Below, piece by piece: positions 10,133 through 26,400 of a stretch of 64,000 nt of DNA. The translations under genes were made by a program, and so were the position numbers. The notes beneath the pieces were generated by a model. The model had not been told where the DNA came from, did not search any database, and saw nothing but the letters and a program-made list of their open reading frames with translations. Positions within the stretch are counted from its first letter, which is position 1; each line of letters opens with the position of its first letter. Source of the DNA: Phyto melanocephala (Eukaryota; Arthropoda; Insecta; Diptera; Rhinophoridae); assembly GCA_941918925.1 (NCBI GenBank), contig OW799237.1, forward strand, positions 9,219,201 through 9,283,200, given 5' to 3'.

Positions 10133-10430
10133 TTTTTTTTTTAGCAAATTTGAACATATCAACAAAACATTTGAGTTAATGAAAAATAATATATGTATAT
10201 CTATACTACGAAATATATTTTTGATTCTACTAGAAATGTTTTTTTTTCATCCCTGTATAAATCCAATACAACATTTAAAGTCTAATAATTATAAAAAATT
10301 TAGGTTTATAGGTTTATTTGACATATTTCTGTACAACATCTGTAAAATAAGCTTTTAATTAACCTTTTTATGAATAAGACCGTAAAAATACATAACAATG
10401 GTCACAACTAGAAATTGAGATTTTCAGTAA

Positions 10431-11108
10431 TTTCTACAATTTTCATTTCCGACCCCATAAAGTATATATTTTCTGAAAGCTTGTGAATAGAGGAGTCGAT
10501 TAAGCCCTGACTGTCCGTGTGTTGGTTGAAATCAACTTTTAGAAGCAACCATATGCTCCTCAGATCTGTGTATGGTATCAATCATTTGGAAATATCCGGA
10601 AATGAATCGCTATTGAAATTCAGCACAATCGCCCCAAAACTTTTTGAGATATGAGCAAATAAACACGACTGCCTCTGTTTTTATTCCCATATTTTTACCA
10701 CCAAAATTAGAATTTTTCAGCCATAGAATAATTTATAGGTACCTAATCCTCTAGAGATATTCGTGAAAAATTTTGGAACCCTTTTAATAAAGGTATCAAA
10801 TAAAAGGGCTTGACCAGTAAAATACAGTAAATTATTAAAAAATGTAAAATCCAAGATGGCGTCTAAAACGAAATGGCGGATAAAATTTTGTTTAAACCCC
10901 CTCAATATGGGTATCAAATTAAAGGACTTGACTAGTAGAATACAGTTAACTACGGAAAAATTTAAAATCAAGGATGGCGTCAGAAATATTAAGGAAAAAT
11001 GGCGTATAACATGAAATATAGGTTAAGCTACGATGTGGGATTATACCTATGTACATGATGGTGAAGTGTATTATCAGATTCGGCACGGCCGAATATAGCA
11101 CTCTTACT
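10431..11108 (+). repeat. Dispersed palindrome-tailed repeat, divergent (copy D)
   Basis: Shares the TTTCTACAATTTTCATTTCCGACCCC block at its left and the palindrome TTCGGCACGGCCGAA with ATAGCACTCTTACTT at its right. The middle differs from the other copies: it lacks the tRNA-like module and T-core and instead contains a two-copy tandem sequence at 10771-11010. It is either a distinct subfamily or a copy with an internal replacement. Confidence 0.7.
10771..11010. repeat. Two-copy tandem sequence, ~120-base period
   Basis: GGAACCCTTTTAATAAAGGTATCAAAT...GATGGCGTCTAAAACGAAATGGCG is followed 120 bases later by AAACCCCCTCAATATGGGTATCAAAT...GATGGCGTCAGAAATATT...AAATGGCG. The two units are clearly related but diverged. 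They lie inside repeat copy D. Confidence 0.7.
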
Positions 11109-11468
11109 TTTTTTCTCTGTAAAGTTACAATTATTTGAGTTTTCTTGTGACCATTGATATATGACATGCAATTTTATTGTTATGCAAATGTGATGGATCC
11201 GGTTTTATCCGGATGTTTTCCGATTTTATAGTCTCATACTTTAACATCAAACATATGTTTTTGTTGTTTATTTAGCTCTTAAAGCCTTTTTAAATTAAAT
11301 TATATTTTGATTAACTTATCACATACATATATTTTTAAATAAACCACTATTTAAATTCCTACCTTTTTCAGATTCCTTTATAAAACAACTCTTAACAACT
11401 GACATCGAAGTTTAGAAAGTCTGTAAAACCAATCTACCAGAACACATTTACATTAGATCATCTTCGAA
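11109..11468 (+). other. 5' flank and leader of the MFSD6-like gene
   Basis: A pyrimidine-rich acceptor (CTACCTTTTTCAG ending at 11371) suggests that the 97 bases before the start codon are the last part of a spliced 5' untranslated leader. An upstream leader exon is not evident by eye. Confidence 0.4.
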
Positions 11469-14112
<2,644 letters not shown>

Positions 14113-14182
14113 GAGTATTAAACAGGTATACAAATAATGTTTTAGTTAAAACCTATTCCTATATGTTCTGTATTCCGAGTAA

Positions 14183-14188
14183 AATAAA
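14183..14188 (+). terminator. Polyadenylation signal of the MFSD6-like gene
   Basis: AATAAA 71 bases after the stop codon, in an A/T-rich context. It is the first canonical hexamer downstream of the gene; more distal signals follow in the AT-rich flank. Confidence 0.55.
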
Positions 14189-14189
14189 T

Positions 14190-17100
14190 TAAATTAAAAA
14201 TTATCATAGCATTTATAAACAGTTACAAACAACATTGCAATGATAATTTCAAGCATTTAAATTTTACTGGGAATGCAGAGCAGGTATTATTTTTGGGTTG
14301 CAAACAACCACAAAAAATGGCTTTTTGGGTAAAAATGTTTAGGAGCATTTATTTTCCGGGAAAATTTAGAAAAAGCCAGCTACTTTTCCATGATGTTTTT
14401 TAAAAAAAATTAATGTTTTTAAAAAATAACTTTAATTTTTTTTTGGCCTTTGTATCCAATTTCAAAATTTAGTTTATTTTTGTTTTTGACTTCTGATAGT
14501 TTTGTATCAAAAACTTAAAATTCCTAGTAATATAGTCTTAACTTTAATATAAAGAGCTTTTATTACAAGAAGAAACCCGACAAAGCTTAAAAGCTGATTA
14601 ATTTCAAAAGCTTTGTAAATAAGCTGTTTTATAAATATTCATCATATAGCAAGCAAGAAGCCATTAAACTGATAAAGTTGAAATCATGAAACAACAATCA
14701 TTATAGAAGGTACAAAAAAAATCATAACTATTTAGTTATTTTACGTTACTCTTATTAATAATTTATAGTTCATAAAATAATTCATAATAATACAAATAAG
14801 TTTTGTTAAAATTATTTAAAATTTAGCTTAATGTTAAATAAGTTGTTTAATGAAGTAAAAATTTAGAGTTTAAAACCGCCCTTAACCAAAACCCCCATAA
14901 AAAAAGTCCCACTGTTTTAAAAGCTTTGTTAAAAATATGTCAACTTATTGACGCTACAAAACTACACTGAACACAATATGATTAGTAAAATGCAACAAGG
15001 ATATATACATACATACATAAATAAAATAAATAAACAAATAATAAAAGTAAAGGAAACAATCACCAAACATACCTTATGTACAGTAAATGCAAAATGAATT
15101 ACACCACAAGAAACATATAAGGGAAAACACACTGTTTTATAAATATATAAAATAAAATTAAAAATATAAAAATTATAAAATCTTAAAACATATCGTAAAA
15201 ATTGGCCTATAAAATTAAAGAAAATTTTTTATTAAGTTGCCTATATTGCAATTTATTTTGACATAAAAATATAATTAAATTTGCAATTTATTTACAAACA
15301 TATTTTTATTCATACATATTATTATAGTTTACTTAGTTAAATTTAATTGTAATGAAAATACAAACATCTTAAGCTACCTTAAGTAAAACATTTCATTAAA
15401 TTACGATCTCAAACATGTATTATATTAAATATTTTATGACATACATACATGCATACATATATTTTTTTCAAACAAGCAAATGGTCCATTAAATGTATTAA
15501 AATAATAATAAAAATATTCATATACATAAACATATATAAATAATAATAATAAAAAAAATACACAAAAGCTATAAAAAAATCATCATAAATTGTAAAGTGC
15601 AACTAGTAGGAAGATTTAGAAATATTTTTAATTTGCATTAAAAATTACGGAATGCAGAAAACCCTTTTATAACAAGTAATTATATATATGAACATGACTT
15701 TCCAACGATACGTCCGATATACACATAACGGTTTAAGCCTTTAGTGCAGCATCAAACTTCACTACCCACCAGGTTTTTTTTAATAATTTTTTTATTTTGG
15801 AAATACATATGTATTTTTAAATAATATTAAACTAAAATTTTTTGTAGTTTGAATATTTTTAATTTTAATTTTTTTTATTAAAAAAAAAAACTTTTCAAAA
15901 ATGAAAATTTCATTTATTAAAAATTTCCGGCCGTTTAAAAAAGCTTTATTTTTTTTATTTACACTATACTTTTTTATAATTAAAGAAGCTGCTGCTGGCT
16001 ATGCAAGGGTTAAATGTATTTCGTAAAAATTTTGAAATCTACTCACATACATATACACAAGTATTATTATATTGTATTATTAATTTGCAACCATATGTAA
16101 TTTGTCCTACAGTTCAGGCAAAAGGAAATCAACTAGTGAAATAATAATTAAAGGGCATCATTAGATTACATACATACATACATAGTATATAACATTAAAA
16201 AAGTAGTTAAATCAGATTACAAATTGTAGATTTCATTGGGGCAATAAAGTGGCTGATACATAGTAAAATTCTATAATGCAGAACTGTAGGTTTCTTTAAC
16301 ATACATACATATGTACATTAACATACCAACATACCTTAGTACTGTACCTCTTTAAATATTTTCTATTTATATTATAAACATGTATACATATTACGCAAAG
16401 CATAATTTATAATAATATAGAACAACAAAAAATCATCATCATCATACATACCAAAGATTTATTTAATATACATACGATATACTTATATAAAATACATACC
16501 TACACACATATTCAAAAGCAAATGTTACTACATTCTGTTACATGGTAAGGAGATGCCAAAATATTCTTTCTTTTTTCGCTTAAAATAATAAAAATTTTCT
16601 AAACAAATTATTAATTTAAAAGTTTTTTAAAAATATTTTTTTTTTTAAATGTTTTAAGCGTTTTATTTTTTATAAAATGGGAATTTACTGAAATTTTCTA
16701 TAATAAAAAATATAATTTAATAGACAAACTATTAAAGAAATACAAATGTATGTATGTAAAAAAGCCATTCATTTTACTTTTAGACCTTTTAATTGATTTT
16801 TCATTATATAAAAACATCTTATTGTGTAAAAAACCTACAAAAAAATTGATATTATTAAAAATTCGCCTCATAGTCATCAAATATTAAAAATGTTAAATAA
16901 ATATAAATAAAAACAACTACAATATAAAATATTAATATATATGTTAAAAATAAAATATAAAACATATAAAAAAAATGTTAAAACATTTATTTTTTAACAA
17001 ATATTATTGTTAAAAAGTATGTATTTTAGTTTAAATCTATTCTCAAAATTTTGGAAAAAAAATATTTTTTTGAAAACAAAGTTAAATTCGAAATTTATTG

Positions 17101-20100
17101 TTCCATGTTGATAAATTTTATTTTTTACCTTAGTCTCTACAAATACCTATATTTGAAAACATACCTAAATAATTTTATAAATTAATAAAAAAATAAACAT
17201 TAAAGTATATGTTTTACTTACTATAAATGTTGTTTTTTAGACAAAATAAAGAAAAAAATATTATTGATAAAGAAATGCAAAATAAAAAATACATAGATCA
17301 TTGATAAATAGCAACAAATTGATATTATTTACATTTAATTATTATAAATAACTATAAATATAATATACAAAAAATATATATATATATATACATTTAAAAC
17401 AAAAACATTAATGTTTATTAAAATAAAGAATATAGATATAAATAAACAAAAACAGATACAAATAAAAAGATAATTATATAAATAATTGTGGTTTTTATGA
17501 TTAGAAATAAAATGATAGGCAGCATTGCTTGCAAGTTGCAAAATATGAAAAATGAAATTACTGTTATTCTTTGGTACTGCTAAATATCTGGCAGCGCTTT
17601 TTATTTTATTGTCTTTATGAAAAGTGATGCTAATTATTAAAAAAGGATATACAGGATAAAGTTAAAAATGTTAAAAAAAAACTTAAAATTAATTAACATA
17701 AATTTAAGCAGAAGGAAATTTACAAAAATACTAAAGTAATATTTATAATATTTTACACTTTTTGCAAGAAATTTTTAAAATTAAAAATGGCGTAGCCAAT
17801 GCAAATAAAGCAAATGCAATTAGGGTTAGGTTTTTAAAAACTGCAAGCTGTTAAAGATTGTGTTTAAAATTTCAAAATCGTAAAAGATTTAAAACTGTTG
17901 TCTGTTTTAAAATTTTTAGCCGCTTTTATACCAGCCTAAAATTGGAAATTCTTATTACTTTGTAGATTTAAAAAAATATTGAAGTCTCGCAAAAATTTTT
18001 TTTTGTGGTTCACCTTGTTCATTGATGAGTATCTTGTTACTAGAGTATTCATAACAAATATAATACCCAAAATGGATTTTTCATCCTTAATACTTATAAA
18101 AAAAAACAGATAATGCACATTATACCGCTACGAAAAAAAAAATATTTCTTAAAAATATACTGTCGTATTATTCAAAAACCTAAAATATTTTTTAGGAATA
18201 AAGAATATTATTAAATATCATATACCTATAATATAATACCTAGCAGTGCTTGTATGTTTAGTTATATGAATTACTGCTTAACTTAATTACATGAATTCGC
18301 GAACATATGCAACATAACTTATAGCTTAGTATTTTATTTAATATCTCTAGAACAAAAATTCTAATATTTGGGGCTTCGAATTGATTTGTTAATGATTTTA
18401 ATATACAAATTAATAGAATTTCTATTAAATTTGTTTAAAAAAATAGAATTTTAGGTGTTATGATTGATCATAGACTAGCATTTATTTCTAGCATTTTAGT
18501 ATACAGAGAAAAGTATTGGTGTTTTACGTAGATTGTACTCTTCCAATGTGTTTTTATCTTTATAGATGAGGAAGAGATAAGCTCATGCATTATTAATGTC
18601 TATTATATTATAGAAGTTAGAGGTTGTTTCTCAAACATAGTTATTAAAACTTAAACGAATTGCTAATATTTCGGAATATATGTATTAGCCAGTTTCCTGG
18701 CTGTTCATTTAAACAATTTTTTTGGCCTATTATTATTATTCTTTTTAATGGTGTTATAAAAGTTGCATTCTCCCAGCACTTTATAAGATAATTATTTTTT
18801 CGCTATCAATAAGAAATTATCGGAATATAATCCAAATAATATTTCACATGTAATTTATAACGTGTTTTTGCTAAAATTTTGTATTTAAAATAAATATTTT
18901 TTAACGCATTTTATCATTTATTTATTTATCGATTATTTACAATCGAAAATTATTACCATCTCTTAATATTACACCCCCACTATTAGCTGTTTATGTATTT
19001 ATAGAATCATTCACAATAGTCAAATAATTATTGTAACTAATGTTATTATTTTATGTGGATGACAGATTGCACTTAGTTTTGGTTGTGTGCAGTTTTCATG
19101 CTGCATTTTTGGATCAAATTTGTGTGTTAATAATAGCATAAATTTTGTGTGCGAAGAAAATCAGAGGACATTAAATAAATCTAAGTAAAAAGCATTTAAA
19201 AAAATCGAAACAATCAATACAGTAACTATGTATATGCATTCATATGTGTTTTAGAGTATAAACAACAACGGGAAGTATAATAGAACAAAGGAAAATCAAG
19301 CAGTGTAAACAATACAAAAAAGTTAAGTTTAAATTCTTAATTTAGTGAAATATTCAATGAAATTTGGTAAGAATTGTAAAAGATGTAGTTTTTGGAGAAG
19401 AAATCAAATTCAGTGTGTAATTGTGTAAAATAGTATTTTTTGCTAACTCGTTGGAAATTTAAACGTTATTTATTACATTGTCTATTTCAGTTACTATTTT
19501 TAATAATAATAAATATTACTTTAAATATTTCTGGTTGGGGTACAAAGTCTGTTATGTACAAAAGTGTATTCGTAGTACAAATTTATTTTTTCTTTAATTG
19601 TCGTGTGTGTAGTATAAATGTTTTAAATTTTTCTTGTATGTACATACATTGTATTTCAGTACCCTACACCTTCGGGATTAAAGTAATCCCCAGAATGTGT
19701 GTCTGTGTTTTTTTTAGCCTAAATTGTTTTCTCATTTTTTTTTTCTTAGTTGTGTGTGCATTATAAATTAATATTGCATATAAAAATGTTGGTGAAGCGT
19801 ATAAATGTATATTTTTTTGTTTTTAAGGCACAGCCAATTATTGTACTCTTATTTCTTAAGTAGTTTTTTTTTCAATTATTGTTAAAGTAAAAAAACATTT
19901 TTATTTGTACCTAATCAAATTTTAATAATCTACTTGTTATATTTGTACAAAATATTTACTGCATGTACCTACTACCAATTATATATAAAGTTCATAGTTA
20001 TAAAGTTGGTTTAAGATTCGTCTTATATGAGCCACATTTTCTGCTTCATTATGCGTGAGTGATTTGTAGTTTCAGTCAACCAAAACAAACATATATACAG

Positions 20101-20378
20101 ACAACTAATAAGCCAAATAGTTTACTATTAGTATAACTATTACAAAATTTGTCTACAACAAACCTATTATTAAAAAAAAAAAAAAAGTAAACAACACTTT
20201 TGTATTAGCTCTCTATCTCTTTTAGTCTTAGTCCATAACAACCCCTACTTTCGTAATGTTTTAAAAATTTTCATTTCCAAATAAAAATTTTACTTTGTTT
20301 TCATAAGTACAACAAAAATTAGTATATTGTGCATATTTATTATTTTAAAAAGTTATTTAATTTATATTTACGTTTTCA
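14190..20378. other. AT-rich intergenic DNA, 6.2 kb
   Basis: No gene, RNA gene or mobile element that I can support. It contains CATA and (TA)n microsatellites (for example 17371-17391) and long A/T runs. A leader exon of the TMEM53-like gene may lie in the last kilobase: a donor-like TTG|GTAAGA occurs at 19364-19372, and the acceptor TTTTCAG ends at 20379. The open frames 17335-17541 and 19440-19766 are low-complexity and unsupported. Confidence 0.5.
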
Positions 20379-20448
20379 GTTGCATTTCTTCATAGCATAC
20401 ATAAGAGCTAAAACATAAAACAAGCAAACAAATTGTAAAAGCAGAAAA

Positions 20449-23400
20449 ATGGCTTCAATATCCCGTCTTGCCTTGAATACGGCACCACGTTTGTGTTTTA
20501 TCAAGCCATCCACAAAAACATCTGCAGCAAGCATACCAAACACCACTACGCTCGCCAACACTACCACCATCATCACCTCTCGTTACTATCAAAATTCTCT
20601 TAAAAAATCGATAACAACTTTGAAATCGGCTGCAGCCATTATTAGTGTAGGCTTCAATAATGCAAATGGTAATTGTTAAATTGATTTCTTTACAAAAAAA
20701 ATACGCTTATTACAATTATTTGTCTTTTCCTTATTAAGCTAAATTCCGTGGTTCTTCAGCTCCTCGTAGAGCAATATGTTATTCTGACACTTCAACTGCT
20801 ACTCCAATGCTGTTAATGGCCAAATACGAGCCTTTGCAACAAATGCGTAATTTCTCTAGTTTAAATATGCCACTACAGTACCAATGCTCTAAACTAGTTC
20901 ATCAAGTAAGCCCCAAATTTGTTACAAACCTTTTAAATATGTATATAGGACAAAGCATGGGTACATAGTATTTTTCTTTAATTTAATTAAAAATCCTATA
21001 AAGGTCTTATGAAAAAAATTAAAATAATTTCAAACTATTTTTTATATTGAATTTTCTTTAATATTCTCATGTTTATCGATGGATATTGAATTATGTATGT
21101 ATATTCAATTGAATTAATTAATTCTTTGACTGTATTTTGTATTGCTTGTTTATTTTTTGCAAAACTCATATTTTGTTGTTGTTGCTTTATTATACTTTAA
21201 TTTATTGTAATTATTATTTGTACAGAAAAAGAAAAAACGTACAGAGTTCTTTTAATAATTGAAAAGTCTGACTGCTTAGCAATACATACATAAATATTCT
21301 TCTTTTTAATACAATTCAAGATTTACACTGATTTTATAGACAAATTTACAAAGTACAAAGAAAAAGTTCATACGTTGTAGTTAGTTTTGTTACGGTCAGG
21401 TTTGAACATTTTTTTTCATGAATATCTTGAAAACCAAAACCTAAGCGTCATAGTTTATGATTTTTTTAATTGCGATGATAATATCAATTATAAAACGAAT
21501 TAATTTTAAATCATTTTTTTAAATCATTATGCTCTAAAATTTTTAATTACTGATTTGTTTAACATCAGTTCAACAATTTTTTGATTTAAAGTTTGATTCC
21601 CATATTCATAAAAAAAAATTATAAAACTAATTAATTTTGCAACTTTTAAATGCTCTAAAATTTTTAATTACTGATTTGTTTAACATCAGTTCAACAATAT
21701 TTTGATTTAAAGTTTGATTCCCATTTTCATAAAAAAAATTTTAAGTTTGACCTAAAGCTTGCTCATCAAAAATCGTTTGTAAATTATAAAAAAAATATAT
21801 GAAGATAAAATATGCGGATAAACATTTAAAAAAAGTTTTCTATATTCACTAAAACTAAGTTTTTTAATAAGTTATCACCTAAACAGAATTCGAATTTTCA
21901 CAAAAAAATGTACATACATACATATGTATATAAAAGTTTATTTCGGTTATGCGTCTATTGTATTTTTGTTTTAAAAAGCTGAATTTTTTTGTATGTGGTG
22001 TATGTAATGAATGATACGTAAATGTGTATTGATAATCATAATTTGTTAACATTTTATTTACACAAAATTTAACCAAAATAAAACTAAAAAAATAAAAAAC
22101 ATTTGATGTCGAAATATTTGATAAATGGCCAAAAATTAGATGTAAATAATAAAAACTAACTTTAATAATAAGAAATTTTTGTTAAAATCGCTTACATACA
22201 AAAAAGCCTAAGTGACAATTTTCAGATTATAAAAAAAGGTTAATTTTTATACAAAATTGGTAGGTTTGCTGACTGTTCGAATTTTCGAACATTGCCAAAG
22301 TTTTATACTTTTCGAATATAATCGCAAAAAATAAATTTTCTAAATTTTTGTTCAACATTTTTATGTTAAAAATTCGAAAATTATGAAAATTTTTATATAA
22401 TATGATTATCATTTTAGTTTTCGTAAACTCTTAACAAAATTCACATAATTTTACTCGTTTTAAATAAACCACGTTAAGATTGTAAATACGTAAAAATATT
22501 GCTAATTTGTAGGTAGGTTTTTTTATAAGTTTTTTTTTTTTACTTATAAGAAATAAAATATTTTTTTTTTTTTAATTTAGCTGGATAAATAAAATTTGGT
22601 TGGTGGGCCCTTTCCATATGAATTATGGCAATTACGTACATATTTGCAATATACAGAACACTGAATTAACAATTATTTATTTAACATAATTCACAGAACT
22701 CTATTTCAAACTAATAATTTTTCAAATTTTTTGAAAATAAAAAATAAAAAAAACCAAAGTGAATTTTGTAAAAATTTCTAAAAGAATAGTGCAATAAAAA
22801 AACAATTTTAAAAAGCGTGCAAAACCATATATTTAAAATATTTCTTATAAAACATCGTTTTCCATTTATCTAAAGGCATGTTTTTACATCTGACTTTAAA
22901 ATTTGTGAGTCATATGTAAATCTGCATGTCTGTCAAAATTGTACTTTTACGCTGAACAGAGATTTCTGCCAATGGCTGATGTCACATGTTTTGACAGAAA
23001 AAAATAGAGCACGCTCTAATTAAAATTTTGTCAGATGTCTCAACACATGTTCGTATTAGCCATGGTGTAATAACATAAGGTGATAGCGTAAAGGAGAGCA
23101 ATTTTTCTCTCTCTTTTTTTATGTATGGAGTTTGACAATTTCCGGAGTTGAAATCATTTTTTATATATGTAGTTTGACATACTCCAGAGCACAAAAAAAT
23201 AATCAGCTGGGCTGGCACCGCCACCTTGTATAATTACACCATGGTATTAGCAGTGGAGAATTTGACAAATCAGATGTAAAAAACATGTCGTGTATTAGCT
23301 CCTTTAAGATGCATGTGTTTTATGCTCTTGTTAGAGTGAAGTTCAGTTTTCGTAATATTTATTTGCATTAACACATTTTTTCCAATGATCCGTTAAAGGT

Positions 23401-26400
23401 AAAATCATGTGTTTTTCATTTATTCGTCGTCATTTGAATGCATGTGTTATTACTTTTTTGTCAAGTTATTTTTTTCCTAAATTTAAATAATTTCATATTC
23501 GTATAGAGTTACTTAATAAAACGCCAGAAAAGAAAAAAAAATTATGTATCACTATAAATTAATTAATTGTTATTTAAAATTATGTCAGTATTTTCTAAAA
23601 TGCTTGGTATTTTAGTTTCTATTACTTACACCAATATAAACATGCATACTTTAAAACCGTTATAATGCGCAAATTGTAAATCCAGTTTTGCAAAACCACA
23701 AATAAAAAATTTAGTCATATTTCAATATTGCATCAAATTACCAAATTCTTTAAACAATTTTAACATTTGCCTTTTATACTAATTTATATTTATGTATATT
23801 GTAATAATAATAACAATTGCTAATACTTAACCTTACTTTATTCATACAAATAAATTCTATAAGTGATGGGATTAAAGAGTACATACAATATTGTATTTTT
23901 TGGCCCGTTTTTAAAAAGGAGATAATCTATACAAATAAAAGAGTAATGTGACTAAATAAGTGACTGACTAATTATTATCACACAGACCAAACACAAAATT
24001 TAAACAGTAGGTTTAAATTAAGACATTAAGACATTAAATTTAAACAGTAGGTTCCTCTTCTGATGTATTAATCCACTAAGAAAGTAACGGGAAAAATCGG
24101 TAACCTTATATCTGCTAAACAAAAATGTTACAGATTAACTTGAAATGGTATTGTAAACTAATAAGCTGACAGGTGTCTGGCACTTTTTTGAATTTTTAAC
24201 CCCTAAGGGGCAAAATTGGGTAAAAACTATATCTTGGCAATTTTTTTTTGTACCTTATGTAACATCCAACACAGAAAAAAAAATTTTAATTGCTAAAATA
24301 TATATATACGAATTCGGTACTTTTTTCAAATTCGCTTGAACAAGGGGAAAAATTTTCCCCCTTTTTGATACTTTAAAAGAAATTGTTTTTCTTATATTAT
24401 AAACAGAACGTGAATTGATTATTATCGCTTAATAGAATATGGACAATTATTTATGTGAAATTTTTGGTAAATTTAGGGGAAGAAAAAGGGTACCAAAAGG
24501 GGAAAATATGCATATAACTCCTATTTACATGGGCAATGCGTATAAAATTTGTAAAAGGGGTTTCAACAAACATAAAAAAATTATATAATTCAGTAAAACT
24601 TGCCATTCATAACAGGGTACAAAGGGGAAAATTCGGAAAAACAGTTTGGTACTTTTTAGAGCATATTTGTTTTTATAAAAAGAGGAGATATATGTATATT
24701 TAAATCATGTCTAAAAAAATATTTTATTGTTAGATATTAAATATTTCAATATATTTATGGAATACCCAAAAAGGTACTTTTTCTCTTTTCTGTGGTACTT
24801 TTGGTACATTCTAAGCTTATTAATATAAAATTTTAAAATTAGCGATTTTTGATCCAAGTGGAGGCTGAAAAAATGGTACTTTTTTCCATTTTTATGGTAC
24901 TATGACCCAAGTTAAGATTAAAAACATATTGGACGAAACTAAAGGTACATTTTTCCATTTTTATGGTACTATGATCCAAGTTAAGATTAAAAACATATTG
25001 GGCGAAACTAAAGGTACTTTTTACGTGTTTTCTTTGTATTTTCAACGTTTTAGAAACTAGAATTTTGAAATGGTTTAGATTGTTGATCTGAGTTGGGACT
25101 TAAAAAGTTTTGGCCTATTAAAAAGGTACTATTTTTATGGTCCCTTTTGTATTTTCTACGTCTGTGAAGCTGGAATTAAAAAAAAAACTAATGGTTCAAG
25201 TTGATAATGAAAATGATATGGGTATGGATCCTTATTCGCATTTCTATTGTACTTTTTCTGCATTTGTGATTAAAGATTCTTTAAATTAGTGACTATTAAA
25301 CCGAGGTGAGATTTAAAATGTTATGGTACTTTTTATCATATTTTATGGGACTTTTTGTATTTTTTATATTTTTTAATATACATAGAATTTTGAAATTAGG
25401 TACTATTATTTCAATTTGAGTTTGAAATTAATAGACCAGGTTACTTTTCTTATTTTTAAAGACATTTTGCATTTGCTGAATTTAGAAATATAAAGTTTGG
25501 AGACTAAGAGAAACAAAAAACAGATAATAAAAAATGATTTAGTAATAAAAAAAAGAAACTGAATATTCAATAAATAGTAAGAACTAAGCTGGTGAAGCAG
25601 CGGATATATTGCTAGTAGTATTATATTTACTTAAGAAATTATTTAATTTTAAAGTTTAAAAACAAAACTTTTATCAGAACATATTAAGAGTATCACTGCT
25701 TTGCATCACGAAGCTAAAATTTTACATCAAAAAGATAATAAAGAACTAGTTATACAGAAACCATGTTTAGTACTTTTGAAATTCTTGATTTTAAGTTTGC
25801 TCTTATCTTTGATTCATACTCTTTTATGTGTGTAAAATAAGAGCAGATAGTCACGTTTGTAGAGAATAATAATTAAGAAATAAATCATTGTTTAGTGGTA
25901 GCGGCGACTATCACGTTTTTTTTTACTAAATTTTTATAGTTTTCAAATTGACATAAGATACAAACGACAGCAGGTACGTGGAATTAAGTTGTTATAAAGT
26001 AAAAAAAAAAATGTGTAAATAAACTATAAAATTATCCCAGCAAAAAATTTTGCTCTGGCTTAAAGTGAATGACATTTTTCATATGACTTCTAATTCCGTA
26101 GTGCAACAGAATGCATTTTTTATGCCTCCCTCAATTTAAAATGGTTTGTCATAAATGATGTGCTTTAAAATGCATGCAAAATATCTTAAACATGTTAATA
26201 TTCATGTTAACAAACATTATGAACTCAAGAAACATGACTTTCTTTACACTTAATATGCACTTGCAGCAGTCGCATTTCAGCTCTGGTCGAGGCAAGAGCT
26301 CGCGCGTCATTGTTATTAACGTTGTAGAATAACAACAATCAGGCCGTCCTTTTCATCTGGCTGCAAAATTTTGAATTGATAATAATTGAAATATAAGTGT

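Noticed and set aside
10005..10358. 117-residue open frame beginning in a repeat tail; similar peptides at 6364-6591, 34502-34747 and 38537-38776
   Set aside because: The shared peptide is only the translation of the dispersed repeat tail; frames end at random in the flanks and the DNA, not the codons, is conserved.
19440..19766. 108-residue plus-strand open frame upstream of the TMEM53-like gene
   Set aside because: Phe/Ile/Leu/Cys-rich translation of AT-rich DNA, no recognisable motif.
20376..20576. Minus-strand open frame with a transmembrane-like sequence
   Set aside because: Antisense shadow of the first TMEM53-like coding exon.
24839..25045. Minus-strand open frame with a 23-residue internal repeat
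   Set aside because: It reads the 69-base tandem duplication, which happens to be a multiple of three; no start context, no coding composition outside the repeat.
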